A stretch of 12,163 nucleotides of DNA from an uncultured Acetatifactor sp. (GTDB lineage: Bacteria > Bacillota > Clostridia > Lachnospirales > Lachnospiraceae), in contig CAJUNZ010000086.1 of the NCBI GenBank assembly GCA_910587755.1, positions 1 through 12,163 of the forward strand. Reading direction: 5' to 3'. Below are positions 1-7,390 of this stretch, piece by piece. The stretch's first letter is position 1, and each line of letters begins with the position of its first letter. Position numbers and translations under genes: made by a program. The notes under the pieces are model-generated. The model worked only from the letters and a program-made list of their open reading frames with translations, made no database searches and had not been told where the DNA came from.

Positions 1-54
1 TACGGCGACCACCGAGATCTACACTCTTTCCCCTACACGACGCTCTTCCGATCT
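1..54 (+). other. Illumina P5 / TruSeq adapter sequence (assembly contamination)
   Basis: Bases 1-54 match the 3' part of the Illumina P5 plus read-1 primer sequence, from TACGGCGACCACCGAG through the final GCTCTTCCGATCT. The only difference I see is one extra C in the run at 30-33 (four C instead of three). The adapter end at base 54 is exact, and the sequence becomes coding-like and in frame with the next gene immediately afterwards. This is library-derived, not genomic. The contig therefore really begins at about base 55, and any reading frame crossing 1-54 is meaningless there. Confidence 0.97.
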
Positions 55-641
55 ACCTGCAGATTGTCATGCTGCCTGAGCAGGGGCTGATTCTGACATT
101 CTCCGAGAGGGATTCCCAGGTGAAGGAAGGGGAACAGTTCATTGAATGCCTCAGGGAGATGAGACGTCTTCTGCAGAAGACCCGGGAGAGGCTGGGCGGT
201 CCTCCTGCGGAGGAGTCTGAGGAGAGCGCCGGCTCTCAGAATGCCCTGGAGGGTCAGGGCGCTCAAAATACAGAAGAGAGCGCCCAGAACACAGGCGCCC
301 CCCAGGAGCAGGGGGCTCAGGGGGCGGGCCAGGAGGGCGCGGAACAGGCCCAGCGTCCTGGATTCGCGGTGTTTGTGTTCTCAGGACTTGGAAGGGTTAT
401 GGAGTTCGCCGCGGCGCTGCCGGGCAATCTGCAGACGGAGAGTTCCCTCTATGAGATGGACGGTTTCTACTATCTGTACCTGCTGAAAGGGCGCGCGTCC
501 TATGAGCGCTACAGCAGAGCCTGCATCCAGGCGCTGGAGTTTGGCAGCCTCTATGCGGCGGAAGAGTCCCAGGTGCTGGGGCTGAAAGAGCACGGAAAAT
601 GCCTCATACCGAAAAAGGCAGTAAAAAAGCTCCGGGGTTGA
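55..641 (+). CDS. mecA: MecA-type adaptor protein, 5'-truncated by the contig end
   Basis: This is the C-terminal part of a MecA-like adaptor, which in Firmicutes delivers substrates to the ClpC/ClpP protease and in Bacillus restrains competence. The reading frame is open from base 57, upstream of the first ATG at 69, so that ATG is internal and not a real start. Numbering from it, residues 1-42 resemble the end of the MecA N-terminal substrate-binding domain (LPEQGLILTFSERD). Residues about 43-97 are a low-complexity Glu/Gln/Ala/Gly linker. Residues about 99-190 match the C-terminal ClpC-binding domain in pattern: FVFSGLGRVMEF, SSLYEMDGFYYLYLL, then a YERYSRAC helix and a final LKEHGKCLIPKKAVKKL. 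Perhaps 75-80 N-terminal residues are missing, judged from family length. The unusually long linker is a clostridial trait. The assignment rests on remembered family patterns, with no alignment. Confidence 0.75.
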
Positions 642-664
642 CCCTGGAGCTTTTGAATTTTTTT
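625..664 (+). terminator. Intrinsic terminator of the mecA-like gene
   Basis: A 13-bp stem (625-637 pairing with 642-654, one G-U pair) encloses the 4-base loop TTGA and is followed by seven T residues at 658-664. The stop codon at 639-641 lies in the loop, so the last codons of the gene form the 5' arm. It separates the mecA-like gene from the following cluster. Confidence 0.88.
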
Positions 665-672
665 AATGCCTA

Positions 673-702
673 TTGCTTTATGACAAGGGAGTGTGGTATG
701 AT
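673..702 (+). promoter_or_regulatory. Possible sigma-A promoter with extended -10 for the PHP/ABC cluster
   Basis: TATGAT at 697-702 is preceded by TGG (an extended -10, TGn). An 18-bp spacer separates it from the weak -35 TTGCTT at 673-678. Transcription would start near 709, just before the inverted repeat at 712-764. The -35 is poor, and the same bases could hold a ribosome site and ATG for a small ORF, so this is tentative. Confidence 0.35.
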
Positions 703-711
703 TTCTGGAAA

Positions 712-764
712 GGAGCTGTTCATAAATAACTTTGCGGCCGGCGCAGTTATTTATGAACAGTTCC
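712..764 (+). repeat. 20-bp inverted repeat in the leader of the PHP gene
   Basis: Bases 712-731 and 745-764 are reverse complements over 20 positions, with a single G-U-type mismatch. The arms surround a GC-rich 13-base centre (732-744), which can add three more pairs (734-736 with 742-744). No T-run follows, so it is not a terminator. It lies about 90 bases before the PHP start and just after a possible promoter. It could be a regulator's operator, an mRNA-stabilising 5' hairpin, or the trace of a small mobile element. The sequence does not decide between these. Confidence 0.75.
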
Positions 765-855
765 TAATATGTGCCCGGGGTCAGGACTGCGTCATGGGAA
801 CCATGTGCCGTAAATGCAGACCGGCCCGGGTATCTGCCGGGCGGAGGGCGGGAAT

Positions 856-1620
856 ATGAACGGTTATCTGTATGAGACACATATGCACACCAGCGAGGGA
901 AGCGCCTGCGGCCAGGCCGGAGGCGCCCAGATGGCCAGGGCCTACGGGGCCGGGGGCTATGCGGGCATTATTGTCACCGACCATTTTTTCTACGGAAATA
1001 CGGCGGTGGACAGGAGCCTTCCCTGGAGGGACTGGGTGGAGCGCTTCTGCCTGGGCTATGAGCACGCCAGAGCGGAGGGGGAGAAACTGGGGCTCCAGGT
1101 CTTCTTTGGGTGGGAGTCCTGCTACCAGGGCACGGAATTTCTGGTATACGGCCTGGACAAAGAGTGGCTTTTGTCCCATCCTCAGATCAGGGACGCCACA
1201 GTAGAGGAACAGTATGCCATGGTGCATGAGGGAGGTGGTTTTATCAGCCACGCCCATCCCTTCCGGGAGGCGTCCTATATCCCCGGGATCCGGCTTTTTC
1301 CGGAGTACGTGGATGCGGTTGAGGGCATAAACGCCACCCACACCAGCCCCTTCAACAGCTTTAAGGGGGGACATAAGGAGTTCAACGACCGGGCTCTGGC
1401 CTACGGGCGGGAGCACTCCCTGCCTCTGACCGCAGGGTCCGACCAGCACAGCACGGCCATGATCCGCGGGGGAATGCTCTTCCCCAGGCGTCTGGAGGAC
1501 ATTCATGATTTTACCCGCGCTGTGGCGGCAGGGGAGGCTCTTCGTCTGGTGGACAGCACCGACGAGGTGTTCTGGAACGGGAAACAGACTCAGGAATCCG
1601 GAATATTCAGGGGGGTATAA
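856..1620 (+). CDS. PHP-domain metal-dependent phosphoesterase
   Basis: A 254-residue soluble protein of the PHP (polymerase and histidinol phosphatase) superfamily, which uses bound metal ions to hydrolyse phosphate esters. The expected metal-binding motifs appear in order: H9-M-H11 near the N-terminus, TDH at 41-43, E87 in GWES, H132 and H134 in SHAHPF, and GSDQH at 194-198. The natural substrate cannot be read from the sequence; histidinol phosphate, nucleotides and other phosphoesters are all possible. I chose the ATG at 856 over the in-frame ATG at 814 for two reasons. GGAGGG at 843-848 lies seven bases before it, and PHP proteins begin almost directly with the first His motif. The gene ends eight bases before the first ABC subunit, which suggests a shared transcript. 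Confidence 0.86.
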   Translation: MNGYLYETHMHTSEGSACGQAGGAQMARAYGAGGYAGIIVTDHFFYGNTAVDRSLPWRDWVERFCLGYEHARAEGEKLGLQVFFGWESCYQGTEFLVYGLDKEWLLSHPQIRDATVEEQYAMVHEGGGFISHAHPFREASYIPGIRLFPEYVDAVEGINATHTSPFNSFKGGHKEFNDRALAYGREHSLPLTAGSDQHSTAMIRGGMLFPRRLEDIHDFTRAVAAGEALRLVDSTDEVFWNGKQTQESGIFRGV

Positions 1621-1628
1621 GGAGAGAG

Positions 1629-3416
1629 ATGGAACAGACAGAACAGCAGAAAAAGGTATCCCTGATACCCTATCTCATGAAATATAAATGGCACTATCTG
1701 GCGGGCATTGTCCTGCTGCTGGTGGTGGATCTGGCGAATCTGTATGTTCCCCGGTACATGGGGGATATCATAGACGGGCTCACAGAGGGAGCCTTCGGCA
1801 TGGAGGGTGTGATTCCTCTGCTGTGGAAGATCCTGGCGGCGGGAGCCGCCATGATGGTGGGGCGTTTCGGCTGGAGATATTTTATCTTCGGCGCCGCCCG
1901 GGGCATAGAATACCGCCTGCGGGACGATATGTTTTCACATCTGGAAACCCTGTCCGCGCGGTATTTCAACAGCCATAAAACAGGGGATCTGATGGCCCAT
2001 TTCACCAACGATCTTCAGGCGGTCCGGATGGCGGTGGGGCCTGCGGTGGTGACTGTCTTTGACGCGGTGGTGATGACGGTGATGGTGCTTTTCCAGATGG
2101 TGGTCTATGTGGATCTGCAGCTGACCGTTCTGGCATTTGTGCCCCTGACTTTGGTGGCGGTGGGGTGCTATTTCTACGGCATCGAGGCAAAAAAACGCCA
2201 GACCAGACGCCAGGAGGCTTTCTCCAGCCTGTCTGACAAGGTTCAGGAAAGCCTGTCGGGGGTGCGTGTGCTGAAGGCTTTTGTCCAGGAGGAAGAGGAC
2301 TTTAAGGCCTTTGCCAGGGCCAGTGAGAATGTGAAGGAGAAGAATCTGGCGGTGGTGAAACTGCGGGCGGTGTTTGGGCCTTCCCTGGATGCCGTCACCG
2401 GCATCAGTCTTCTGCTGACATTGATCTTCGGCGGAAAGATGGTTCTGGCGGGAACAATCTCTGTGGGTCAGTTTGTGGCTTTTACCACCTATATCAGTAT
2501 GCTGGTGTGGCCCATGATCGCCTGCGGGGACTGTATCAATATGTTCAGCCAGGCTTCGGCGGCTTTCCAGCGGATATCCTGCATTTTCCGGGAGGAACCG
2601 GACATTGTGGACAGGGAAGGCATTCCGGAGGGGGAGGATGTGAAGATCCGGGGGGAACTCACCCTGAAAGATCTGACCTTCACCTACCCCGACGGGGAGG
2701 AGCCGGTGCTGCAGTCGGTGAATCTGCATGTGAAGGCGGGGGAGATGCTGGGAATTCTGGGGCGGACCGGCAGCGGAAAGTCCAGTCTGGCGGATCTGTT
2801 GCTGCGGGTGTACGACTGTCAGGAGGGCTCTCTTCTGGTGGACGGCAGACCTATCACGGAGTTTCCTCTGGCGGTGCTGCACCGGGACATGGCCTATGTG
2901 CCCCAGGACAATTTCCTCTTCTCGGACACCCTGGAGGAGAATATTGCTTTCGGCCTGGAGGAGCGTATCAGCCAGAACCCGGAGCTGCGCCAGCGGATCC
3001 GGCGGGCGGCTTCCGCGGCCTGTATCCATGACAATATTATGGACTTTCCCGAGGCCTATGGCACCGTGGTGGGGGAGCGGGGCGTGACCCTCTCCGGAGG
3101 ACAGAAACAGCGAAGCTCCATCGCCAGGGCCCTCCTGATGGACGCCTCGGTGCTGATTCTGGACGATTCGCTCTCGGCGGTGGACACGGACACGGAGGAA
3201 AAGATTCTGGAAAATCTTATGGAGCTGCGCCGGGGCAGAACTACCATTGTTATCGCCCACCGCATTTCCACCCTTCAGAAGGCGGACCATGTGGCGGTGC
3301 TGACGGAAGGGAAGCTCACGGAGTACGGCACCCATGAGGAGCTGCTTGAGAAAAATGGGTTCTATGCCCATATCTATGAGAAGCAGCAGCTGGAGCAGGA
3401 GCTGACTGCCCTGTAG
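1629..3416 (+). CDS. Heterodimeric ABC exporter subunit with degenerate catalytic site (Walker B Asp)
   Basis: A 595-residue half-transporter: an N-terminal ABC exporter membrane domain (about residues 15-315) fused to a C-terminal ATPase domain (about 340-590). Visible ATPase motifs are Walker A GRTGSGKSS (378-386), Q-loop Gln426, signature LSGGQ (488-492), Walker B VLILDD (508-513), D-loop SAVD and H-loop His544. The residue after the Walker B Asp is Asp513 where Glu is usual. This is the hallmark of the non-catalytic partner in TM287/288-, BmrCD- and LmrCD-type heterodimers. The signature is intact, so this subunit should complete the active site of its partner. AAGGAG at 1619-1624 precedes the ATG. 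The partner gene starts 112 bases downstream. The substrate is unknown; drugs, lipids and peptides are all possible for the family. Confidence 0.93.
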   Translation: MEQTEQQKKVSLIPYLMKYKWHYLAGIVLLLVVDLANLYVPRYMGDIIDGLTEGAFGMEGVIPLLWKILAAGAAMMVGRFGWRYFIFGAARGIEYRLRDDMFSHLETLSARYFNSHKTGDLMAHFTNDLQAVRMAVGPAVVTVFDAVVMTVMVLFQMVVYVDLQLTVLAFVPLTLVAVGCYFYGIEAKKRQTRRQEAFSSLSDKVQESLSGVRVLKAFVQEEEDFKAFARASENVKEKNLAVVKLRAVFGPSLDAVTGISLLLTLIFGGKMVLAGTISVGQFVAFTTYISMLVWPMIACGDCINMFSQASAAFQRISCIFREEPDIVDREGIPEGEDVKIRGELTLKDLTFTYPDGEEPVLQSVNLHVKAGEMLGILGRTGSGKSSLADLLLRVYDCQEGSLLVDGRPITEFPLAVLHRDMAYVPQDNFLFSDTLEENIAFGLEERISQNPELRQRIRRAASAACIHDNIMDFPEAYGTVVGERGVTLSGGQKQRSSIARALLMDASVLILDDSLSAVDTDTEEKILENLMELRRGRTTIVIAHRISTLQKADHVAVLTEGKLTEYGTHEELLEKNGFYAHIYEKQQLEQELTAL

Positions 3417-3528
3417 GTTGTCCCGGTGTTTGTCCGGGGGGAAGACAGGCAGCATACATAGAGTTACCGCCGGTTTTCTTTCAAAATATCAGAGTCTGGA
3501 AGAAGAGGATCGTATAGAGGAGTAAGGT

Positions 3529-5304
3529 ATGAGCGCGTTGACAGAGGAGAAAAAAGAATCCACATATAAGGGCAGTGCCCTGCTGCATCTGCTGGGCTAT
3601 ATGAAGCCCTACAGGGGCTGGGTGGCCCTGTGCCTGGGGCTGGTGCTTGCCCTGACAGCCATTGACCTGTACCGTCCCAAGCTCATTGGGGATGCGGTGA
3701 ATCTGTTCCGGGACAAGGGGGATTACAGCGTCATTGAGGAGACGGCACTGAAGTACACGGTTGTCCTGGTGCTGGGATTTGTGTTCAACATTGCCCAGAC
3801 CTGGATTCTCCAGAGGACGGGGCAGAGCATCATTCTCACAGTGCGCAAGGAGCTCTATGCCCACATCCAGTCCCTGAGCTGCCGCTATTTTGACCTGACC
3901 CCGGTGGGAAAACTAGTCACCCGGGTGACAAATGACGTGGACGCCCTGGACGAGATGTATTCGGGGATTCTGGTGAGGCTTTTCCGAAATATCATCATGA
4001 TTATCGGACTGGCGTCGGTGATGCTTATCCTGGACTGGAAGCTTGCCCTGGTGTCCTTTGTGCTTCTGCCGGTGGTGGCGGTGCTGACGGTGGTGTTCCG
4101 CAAGATATCCCGGCAGACCTACCGGGTTGCCAGAAGCCGTCTTACGGACATCAACACATTCCTGTCTGAGAATATCTCCGGCATGCGCATTATCCAGATT
4201 TTCGGACGTGAGAGCCGGAAATTTGAGGAGTTCCACGAGAAAAACCACTCCCTCTACCGTGCTTTTTTCAAGGAGATGATGGTTTTCGCCGTGTTCCGGC
4301 CCATTATCTTTATCCTGAGCATTTTCTCCCTGATGATTGTACTGGGACTGGGGAGCAGAGAGGTGCTGGGGCAGACGGTCTCCATCGGCACCCTGTATAT
4401 GTTTACCCAGTACATAAAGTCCTTTTTTGAGCCCATTCAGGAGCTGGCGGAGCAGTTTTCCACCCTTCAGTCCTCCCTGGCCTCGGCGGAGAAGATTTTC
4501 ACCATTATGGAGGAGGAACCTCTGGTAAAGGAGGAGGAGAGGCCGGTGGTGCTGCCTCGGATCACTGGCCGCATAGAGTTTTCCCATGTGTGGTTTGCCT
4601 ATGACAATGAGAACTATGTGCTGCGGGATGTGTCCTTTGTCATTGAGCCCGGGCAGAAGGTGGCCTTTGTGGGGGCTACCGGGGCGGGAAAATCTTCTAT
4701 TCTAAACCTGATTGGCAGGTATTACGACATTCAGAGGGGGAATATTTATATCGACGGAGTGGACATCCGCAGGCTCAGCAAGAAGCAGCTCCGGGGGGCC
4801 ATAGGGCAGATGCAGCAGGATGTGTTTGTGTTTGAGGGGGATGTGGATTACAACATCCGCCTTCACAGCAAGAATATTTCCCTGGAGGAGGCCAAGTCGG
4901 CGGCGGAGTATGTGAACGCCTCCCGGTTTATTGAGAAGCTTCCCGGGGGATATCAGGAGCCTGTGTCCGAGCGGGGGGCCACGTTCTCCGCAGGGGAGAG
5001 ACAGCTTCTGTCCTTTGCAAGAACCCTGGCCCACAGACCCAGCATTCTGGTTATGGATGAGGCCACAGCCAACATTGACACGGAGACGGAGCTTCTGATC
5101 CAGGAGGCTCTGGAAAATCTCATGCAGGGCCGCACTACCATTATGGTGGCCCACAGGCTTTCCACCATTCAGCATGCGGACTGTATTATGGTAATGCACA
5201 AGGGAAAAATCCGGGAGCAGGGCACCCATCAGGAACTGCTCTCCAGGGATGGGATCTACAAGAAGCTCTATGAGCTGCAGATACATCATGAGGCTTCAGC
5301 GTGA
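3529..5304 (+). CDS. Heterodimeric ABC exporter subunit with catalytic Glu and degenerate signature
   Basis: A 591-residue half-transporter and partner of the preceding gene. The exporter membrane domain spans roughly residues 20-325 and the ATPase roughly 348-585. Motifs are Walker A GATGAGKSS (382-390), Q-loop Gln430, signature FSAGE (486-490) in place of LSGGQ, Walker B ILVMDE with catalytic Glu511, and H-loop His542. An intact catalytic Glu with an altered signature is the exact complement of the first subunit. The predicted dimer therefore has one active ATP site (this Walker A/B plus the partner's LSGGQ) and one degenerate site (the partner's Walker A and Asp plus FSAGE). GAGGAG at 3517-3522 lies six bases before the ATG. 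The 112-base gap before it shows only a weak 5-bp hairpin (3422-3438) and no clear terminator, so co-transcription is likely. Confidence 0.93.
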   Translation: MSALTEEKKESTYKGSALLHLLGYMKPYRGWVALCLGLVLALTAIDLYRPKLIGDAVNLFRDKGDYSVIEETALKYTVVLVLGFVFNIAQTWILQRTGQSIILTVRKELYAHIQSLSCRYFDLTPVGKLVTRVTNDVDALDEMYSGILVRLFRNIIMIIGLASVMLILDWKLALVSFVLLPVVAVLTVVFRKISRQTYRVARSRLTDINTFLSENISGMRIIQIFGRESRKFEEFHEKNHSLYRAFFKEMMVFAVFRPIIFILSIFSLMIVLGLGSREVLGQTVSIGTLYMFTQYIKSFFEPIQELAEQFSTLQSSLASAEKIFTIMEEEPLVKEEERPVVLPRITGRIEFSHVWFAYDNENYVLRDVSFVIEPGQKVAFVGATGAGKSSILNLIGRYYDIQRGNIYIDGVDIRRLSKKQLRGAIGQMQQDVFVFEGDVDYNIRLHSKNISLEEAKSAAEYVNASRFIEKLPGGYQEPVSERGATFSAGERQLLSFARTLAHRPSILVMDEATANIDTETELLIQEALENLMQGRTTIMVAHRLSTIQHADCIMVMHKGKIREQGTHQELLSRDGIYKKLYELQIHHEASA

Positions 5305-5386
5305 GGTGCTGCTGACAAAGGGCACCGGGTGTCTCCGGGGCAGCTTTTCATAATACTTCTGCCGCCGGGACGGGAAGGAGATTCTT

Positions 5387-7069
5387 ATGCTGACGCTCGT
5401 TTTCAACTGGATATATATTCTATTCACCTGCTTTTGTCTGGGGATGGCTTTCGCGTGGTTTGTGGATAAGACACTGCACTATACCATCAGGGGACTGGAC
5501 AGCATTCTGGGTGCCGGGCTGCTGACGGCCACCGTATACGCCCAGGTTTTCAGCCTTCTGGGGCCTGTGGGGCTGTGGGCCAATCTGGCGCTTCTGTGCG
5601 CCTGTCTGGCTGTGCTGGCGGGAGGAAGGAAGCGCCTGGCAGGCTTTCTGCGGGAGGCCCTGGGGAGCTGTTCCCTGCCCCGGGCAGGGGTGGTGCTGGT
5701 CCTTGTGGCCGCCTGGAGTTACTTTGCCTCCCGAGGGTACAGGGTGCCCGATATGGATTTATACCATGGCCAGAGCATCCGCTGGATAGAGGAGTACGGC
5801 GTGGTGAAGGGCCTGGGAAATTTTAACGGCCGTATCGGGTACAACAGTTCCATGTTTGCCCTTTCTGCTCTCTACAGTATGAAATTTCTTCTGGGACATT
5901 CTCTTCACGGGGTGAACGGATTTATGGCCCTTTTGCTGAGTGTGATGACCCTGAAACTGGGGAAATGTTTTCGGCGCAGGAGGATGCTGCTGTCCGACTA
6001 TGCCAGGGCGGCGGCGGTGTATTATCTGACCACAATCTGGGACGAGATCATCGCGCCCTCTTCTGACTACGCGGTTATGCTGACCATTTTTTTCATTGTC
6101 ATAAAGTGGCTGGAGCTGCTTGAAGAGGAGGACCCGGCCCGGCGCAGCAATGCGGTTCCCTATGGACTGCTGTGTGTGGCGGGGGTGTACGCCCTGACGC
6201 TGAAGCTGACAGCGGGACTGATTCTGATTTTTCTGTTGAAGCCGGCGTATCTGCTTCTCTCCAAAAAACAGTGGAAGGAAATCGGTATTTTTCTGGCTGT
6301 GGGGCTGGCGGTGGCCCTGCCCTGGATGACGCGGACGGTGCTTATCACAGGATGGCTTTTCTATCCCTTTCCTGAGTTGGATCTGTTTCAGGTGGACTGG
6401 AAAATGTCCGATGTGGGGGCCATTAGGACCGATGCCTATCAGATCAAAATCTGGGCCAAGGGCGCCAACAGACTGGAGGGAGGAAACCAGTTCAGGGTAT
6501 GGTTTCCCAACTGGTTTGCCAATGTGCTGCAGTCCACGGAAAAACTGCTGATCCTGGCGGATATCTCAGCCTGTGCCCTGGTGCTCGCAAAAGGAGTGCT
6601 GATTCTGGCGAAAAGACAGTGGGACAGGCTGGATCGGTTCCTGGTGCTGGCCGCTGTGGCCGGATGCTACCTTTTCTGGCAGTTCAGCGCCCCCATGATG
6701 CGGTATGGCTATGCCCATGTGCTGCTTTTGGCCGCACTGACCTGGGGCTGCGTCCTGGAACGGTTCCGGGTGGTGAAACTCCTCTATCTCTTTCTGGTAC
6801 TGTACGGATTGTATAAGATGTATGTGGGCTGCGTCTATATCTCATCATGCTGGCTTCGCCCCAACTATGTGTGGCAGGAGACCTACGAGAGCTATGACCT
6901 GGAGAGCTTTCAGATCAATGGAGTCACCCTCTATTACAGCCCTATCGGTGATGGCACAGGCTACGATCCATTCCCCTCCAGCACAAGCACCACCGCAACC
7001 CAGGTGCGCCTCCGGGGCGACAGCCTCAAAGACGGCTTCCTCCCACCCGCACTCCAAACAAACCCCTGA
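5387..7069 (+). CDS. Polytopic membrane protein, LIC_10190-like / GT-C-like
   Basis: A 560-residue integral membrane protein with about ten or more hydrophobic segments. After two or three N-terminal helices comes a polar region: PDMD at 121-124, LYHGQ, IRWIEEYGVVKGLGN and GRIGYNSSMF (about 124-158). A WDE motif at 218-220 and APSSDYAVM follow, then APMMRYGYAHV (435-445), and a soluble C-terminal tail with GDGTGYDPFPS and RLRGDSLKDGF. This pattern resembles what I remember of the LIC_10190 family. The early acidic loop resembles polyprenyl-phosphate-dependent GT-C glycosyltransferases, so a role in surface glycan synthesis is possible but unproven. GGAAGGAG at 5373-5380 supports the start. 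The last 35 or so codons are much richer in C than the rest of the gene. It lies 82 bases after the ABC pair, with no convincing terminator between. Confidence 0.65.
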   Translation: MLTLVFNWIYILFTCFCLGMAFAWFVDKTLHYTIRGLDSILGAGLLTATVYAQVFSLLGPVGLWANLALLCACLAVLAGGRKRLAGFLREALGSCSLPRAGVVLVLVAAWSYFASRGYRVPDMDLYHGQSIRWIEEYGVVKGLGNFNGRIGYNSSMFALSALYSMKFLLGHSLHGVNGFMALLLSVMTLKLGKCFRRRRMLLSDYARAAAVYYLTTIWDEIIAPSSDYAVMLTIFFIVIKWLELLEEEDPARRSNAVPYGLLCVAGVYALTLKLTAGLILIFLLKPAYLLLSKKQWKEIGIFLAVGLAVALPWMTRTVLITGWLFYPFPELDLFQVDWKMSDVGAIRTDAYQIKIWAKGANRLEGGNQFRVWFPNWFANVLQSTEKLLILADISACALVLAKGVLILAKRQWDRLDRFLVLAAVAGCYLFWQFSAPMMRYGYAHVLLLAALTWGCVLERFRVVKLLYLFLVLYGLYKMYVGCVYISSCWLRPNYVWQETYESYDLESFQINGVTLYYSPIGDGTGYDPFPSSTSTTATQVRLRGDSLKDGFLPPALQTNP

Positions 7070-7071
7070 GC

Positions 7072-7119
7072 TACTCCCCTACAAGGGCGATATAGAGTAA
7101 GAACGGAACTAAAAATCAT
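7072..7119 (+). repeat. Repeat copy 0, 3' half only
   Basis: It matches unit positions 52-99, from TACTCCCCTACAAGGGCGA to AAAAATCAT, starting three bases after the membrane-protein stop codon. The 5' arm of the hairpin is missing, so it cannot form the hairpin by itself. It keeps the AAGAACG segment (7099-7105) that is complementary to the loops of the other copies. The junction marks where the repeat either inserted or was truncated. Confidence 0.8.
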
Positions 7120-7129
7120 AAAAAATCAT

Positions 7130-7228
7130 AAACGGAATCGCCCGGGAGAATTTTTCTCTGCTGTTCTTGCAGAGGAAAATTACTCCCCTACAAGGGCGAT
7201 GGAGTGCAAGAACGGAACTAAAAATTAT
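7130..7228 (+). repeat. Repeat copy 1
   Basis: A full 99-nt copy. The hairpin occupies 7137-7200, with the loop TGTTCTT at 7162-7168 and the complementary AAGAACG at 7208-7214 (one G-U pair). Compared with copy 2 it differs at unit positions 33 (loop), 53 and 60 (bulges) and 73 (outside the hairpin), plus one change near the end. None of these breaks a stem pair. Confidence 0.88.
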
Positions 7229-7291
7229 AAACGAAACTGAAAACCATAACCCAAAACATGCCAGAACAGATTAGAAACCAAAACAGTTCTG

Positions 7292-7390
7292 AAACGGAAT
7301 CGCCCGGGAGAATTTTTCTCTGCCGTTCTTGCAGAGGAAAATTGCTCCCCCACAAGGGCGATGAAGTGCAAGAACGGAACTAAAAATCAT
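7292..7390 (+). repeat. Repeat copy 2
   Basis: A full 99-nt copy. The hairpin occupies 7299-7362. Outer stem: 7 bp, ATCGCCC with GGGCGAT. Middle stem: 5 bp, GGGAG with CTCCC. Inner stem: 13 bp, AATTTTTCTCTGC with GCAGAGGAAAATT (one G-U pair). The loop CGTTCTT at 7324-7330 is fully complementary to AAGAACG at 7370-7376. Confidence 0.9.

Noticed and set aside
814..855. Upstream in-frame ATG as the PHP start
   Set aside because: No good ribosome site; the extra 14 residues are unlike PHP N-termini. The ATG at 856 has GGAGGG at the right distance.
781..1506. 241-codon minus-strand frame
   Set aside because: Opposite the PHP gene, which shows all its metal-binding motifs; no ribosome site and no recognisable product.
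1935..3455. 506-codon open frame on the minus strand
   Set aside because: It lies opposite the first ABC subunit, whose motifs are unambiguous. The minus-strand product is His/Gln/Pro-rich with no domain; it is a shadow of GC-rich codon use.
3417..3528. Separate promoter for the second ABC subunit
   Set aside because: TTGTCC (3430-3435) with CATACA 17 bases later matches the -10 poorly; co-transcription with the first subunit is simpler.
5305..5350. Terminator between the second ABC gene and the membrane-protein gene
   Set aside because: Only 5-bp competing stems (GGTGC/GCACC, GCTGC/GCAGC) and a run of four T; not convincing.
7238..7251. Possible CcpA cre site upstream of glpK (TGAAAACCATAACC)
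   Set aside because: It matches most of TGWAANCGNTNWCA but lacks the nearly invariant central CG and the last A, so it is too weak to call.
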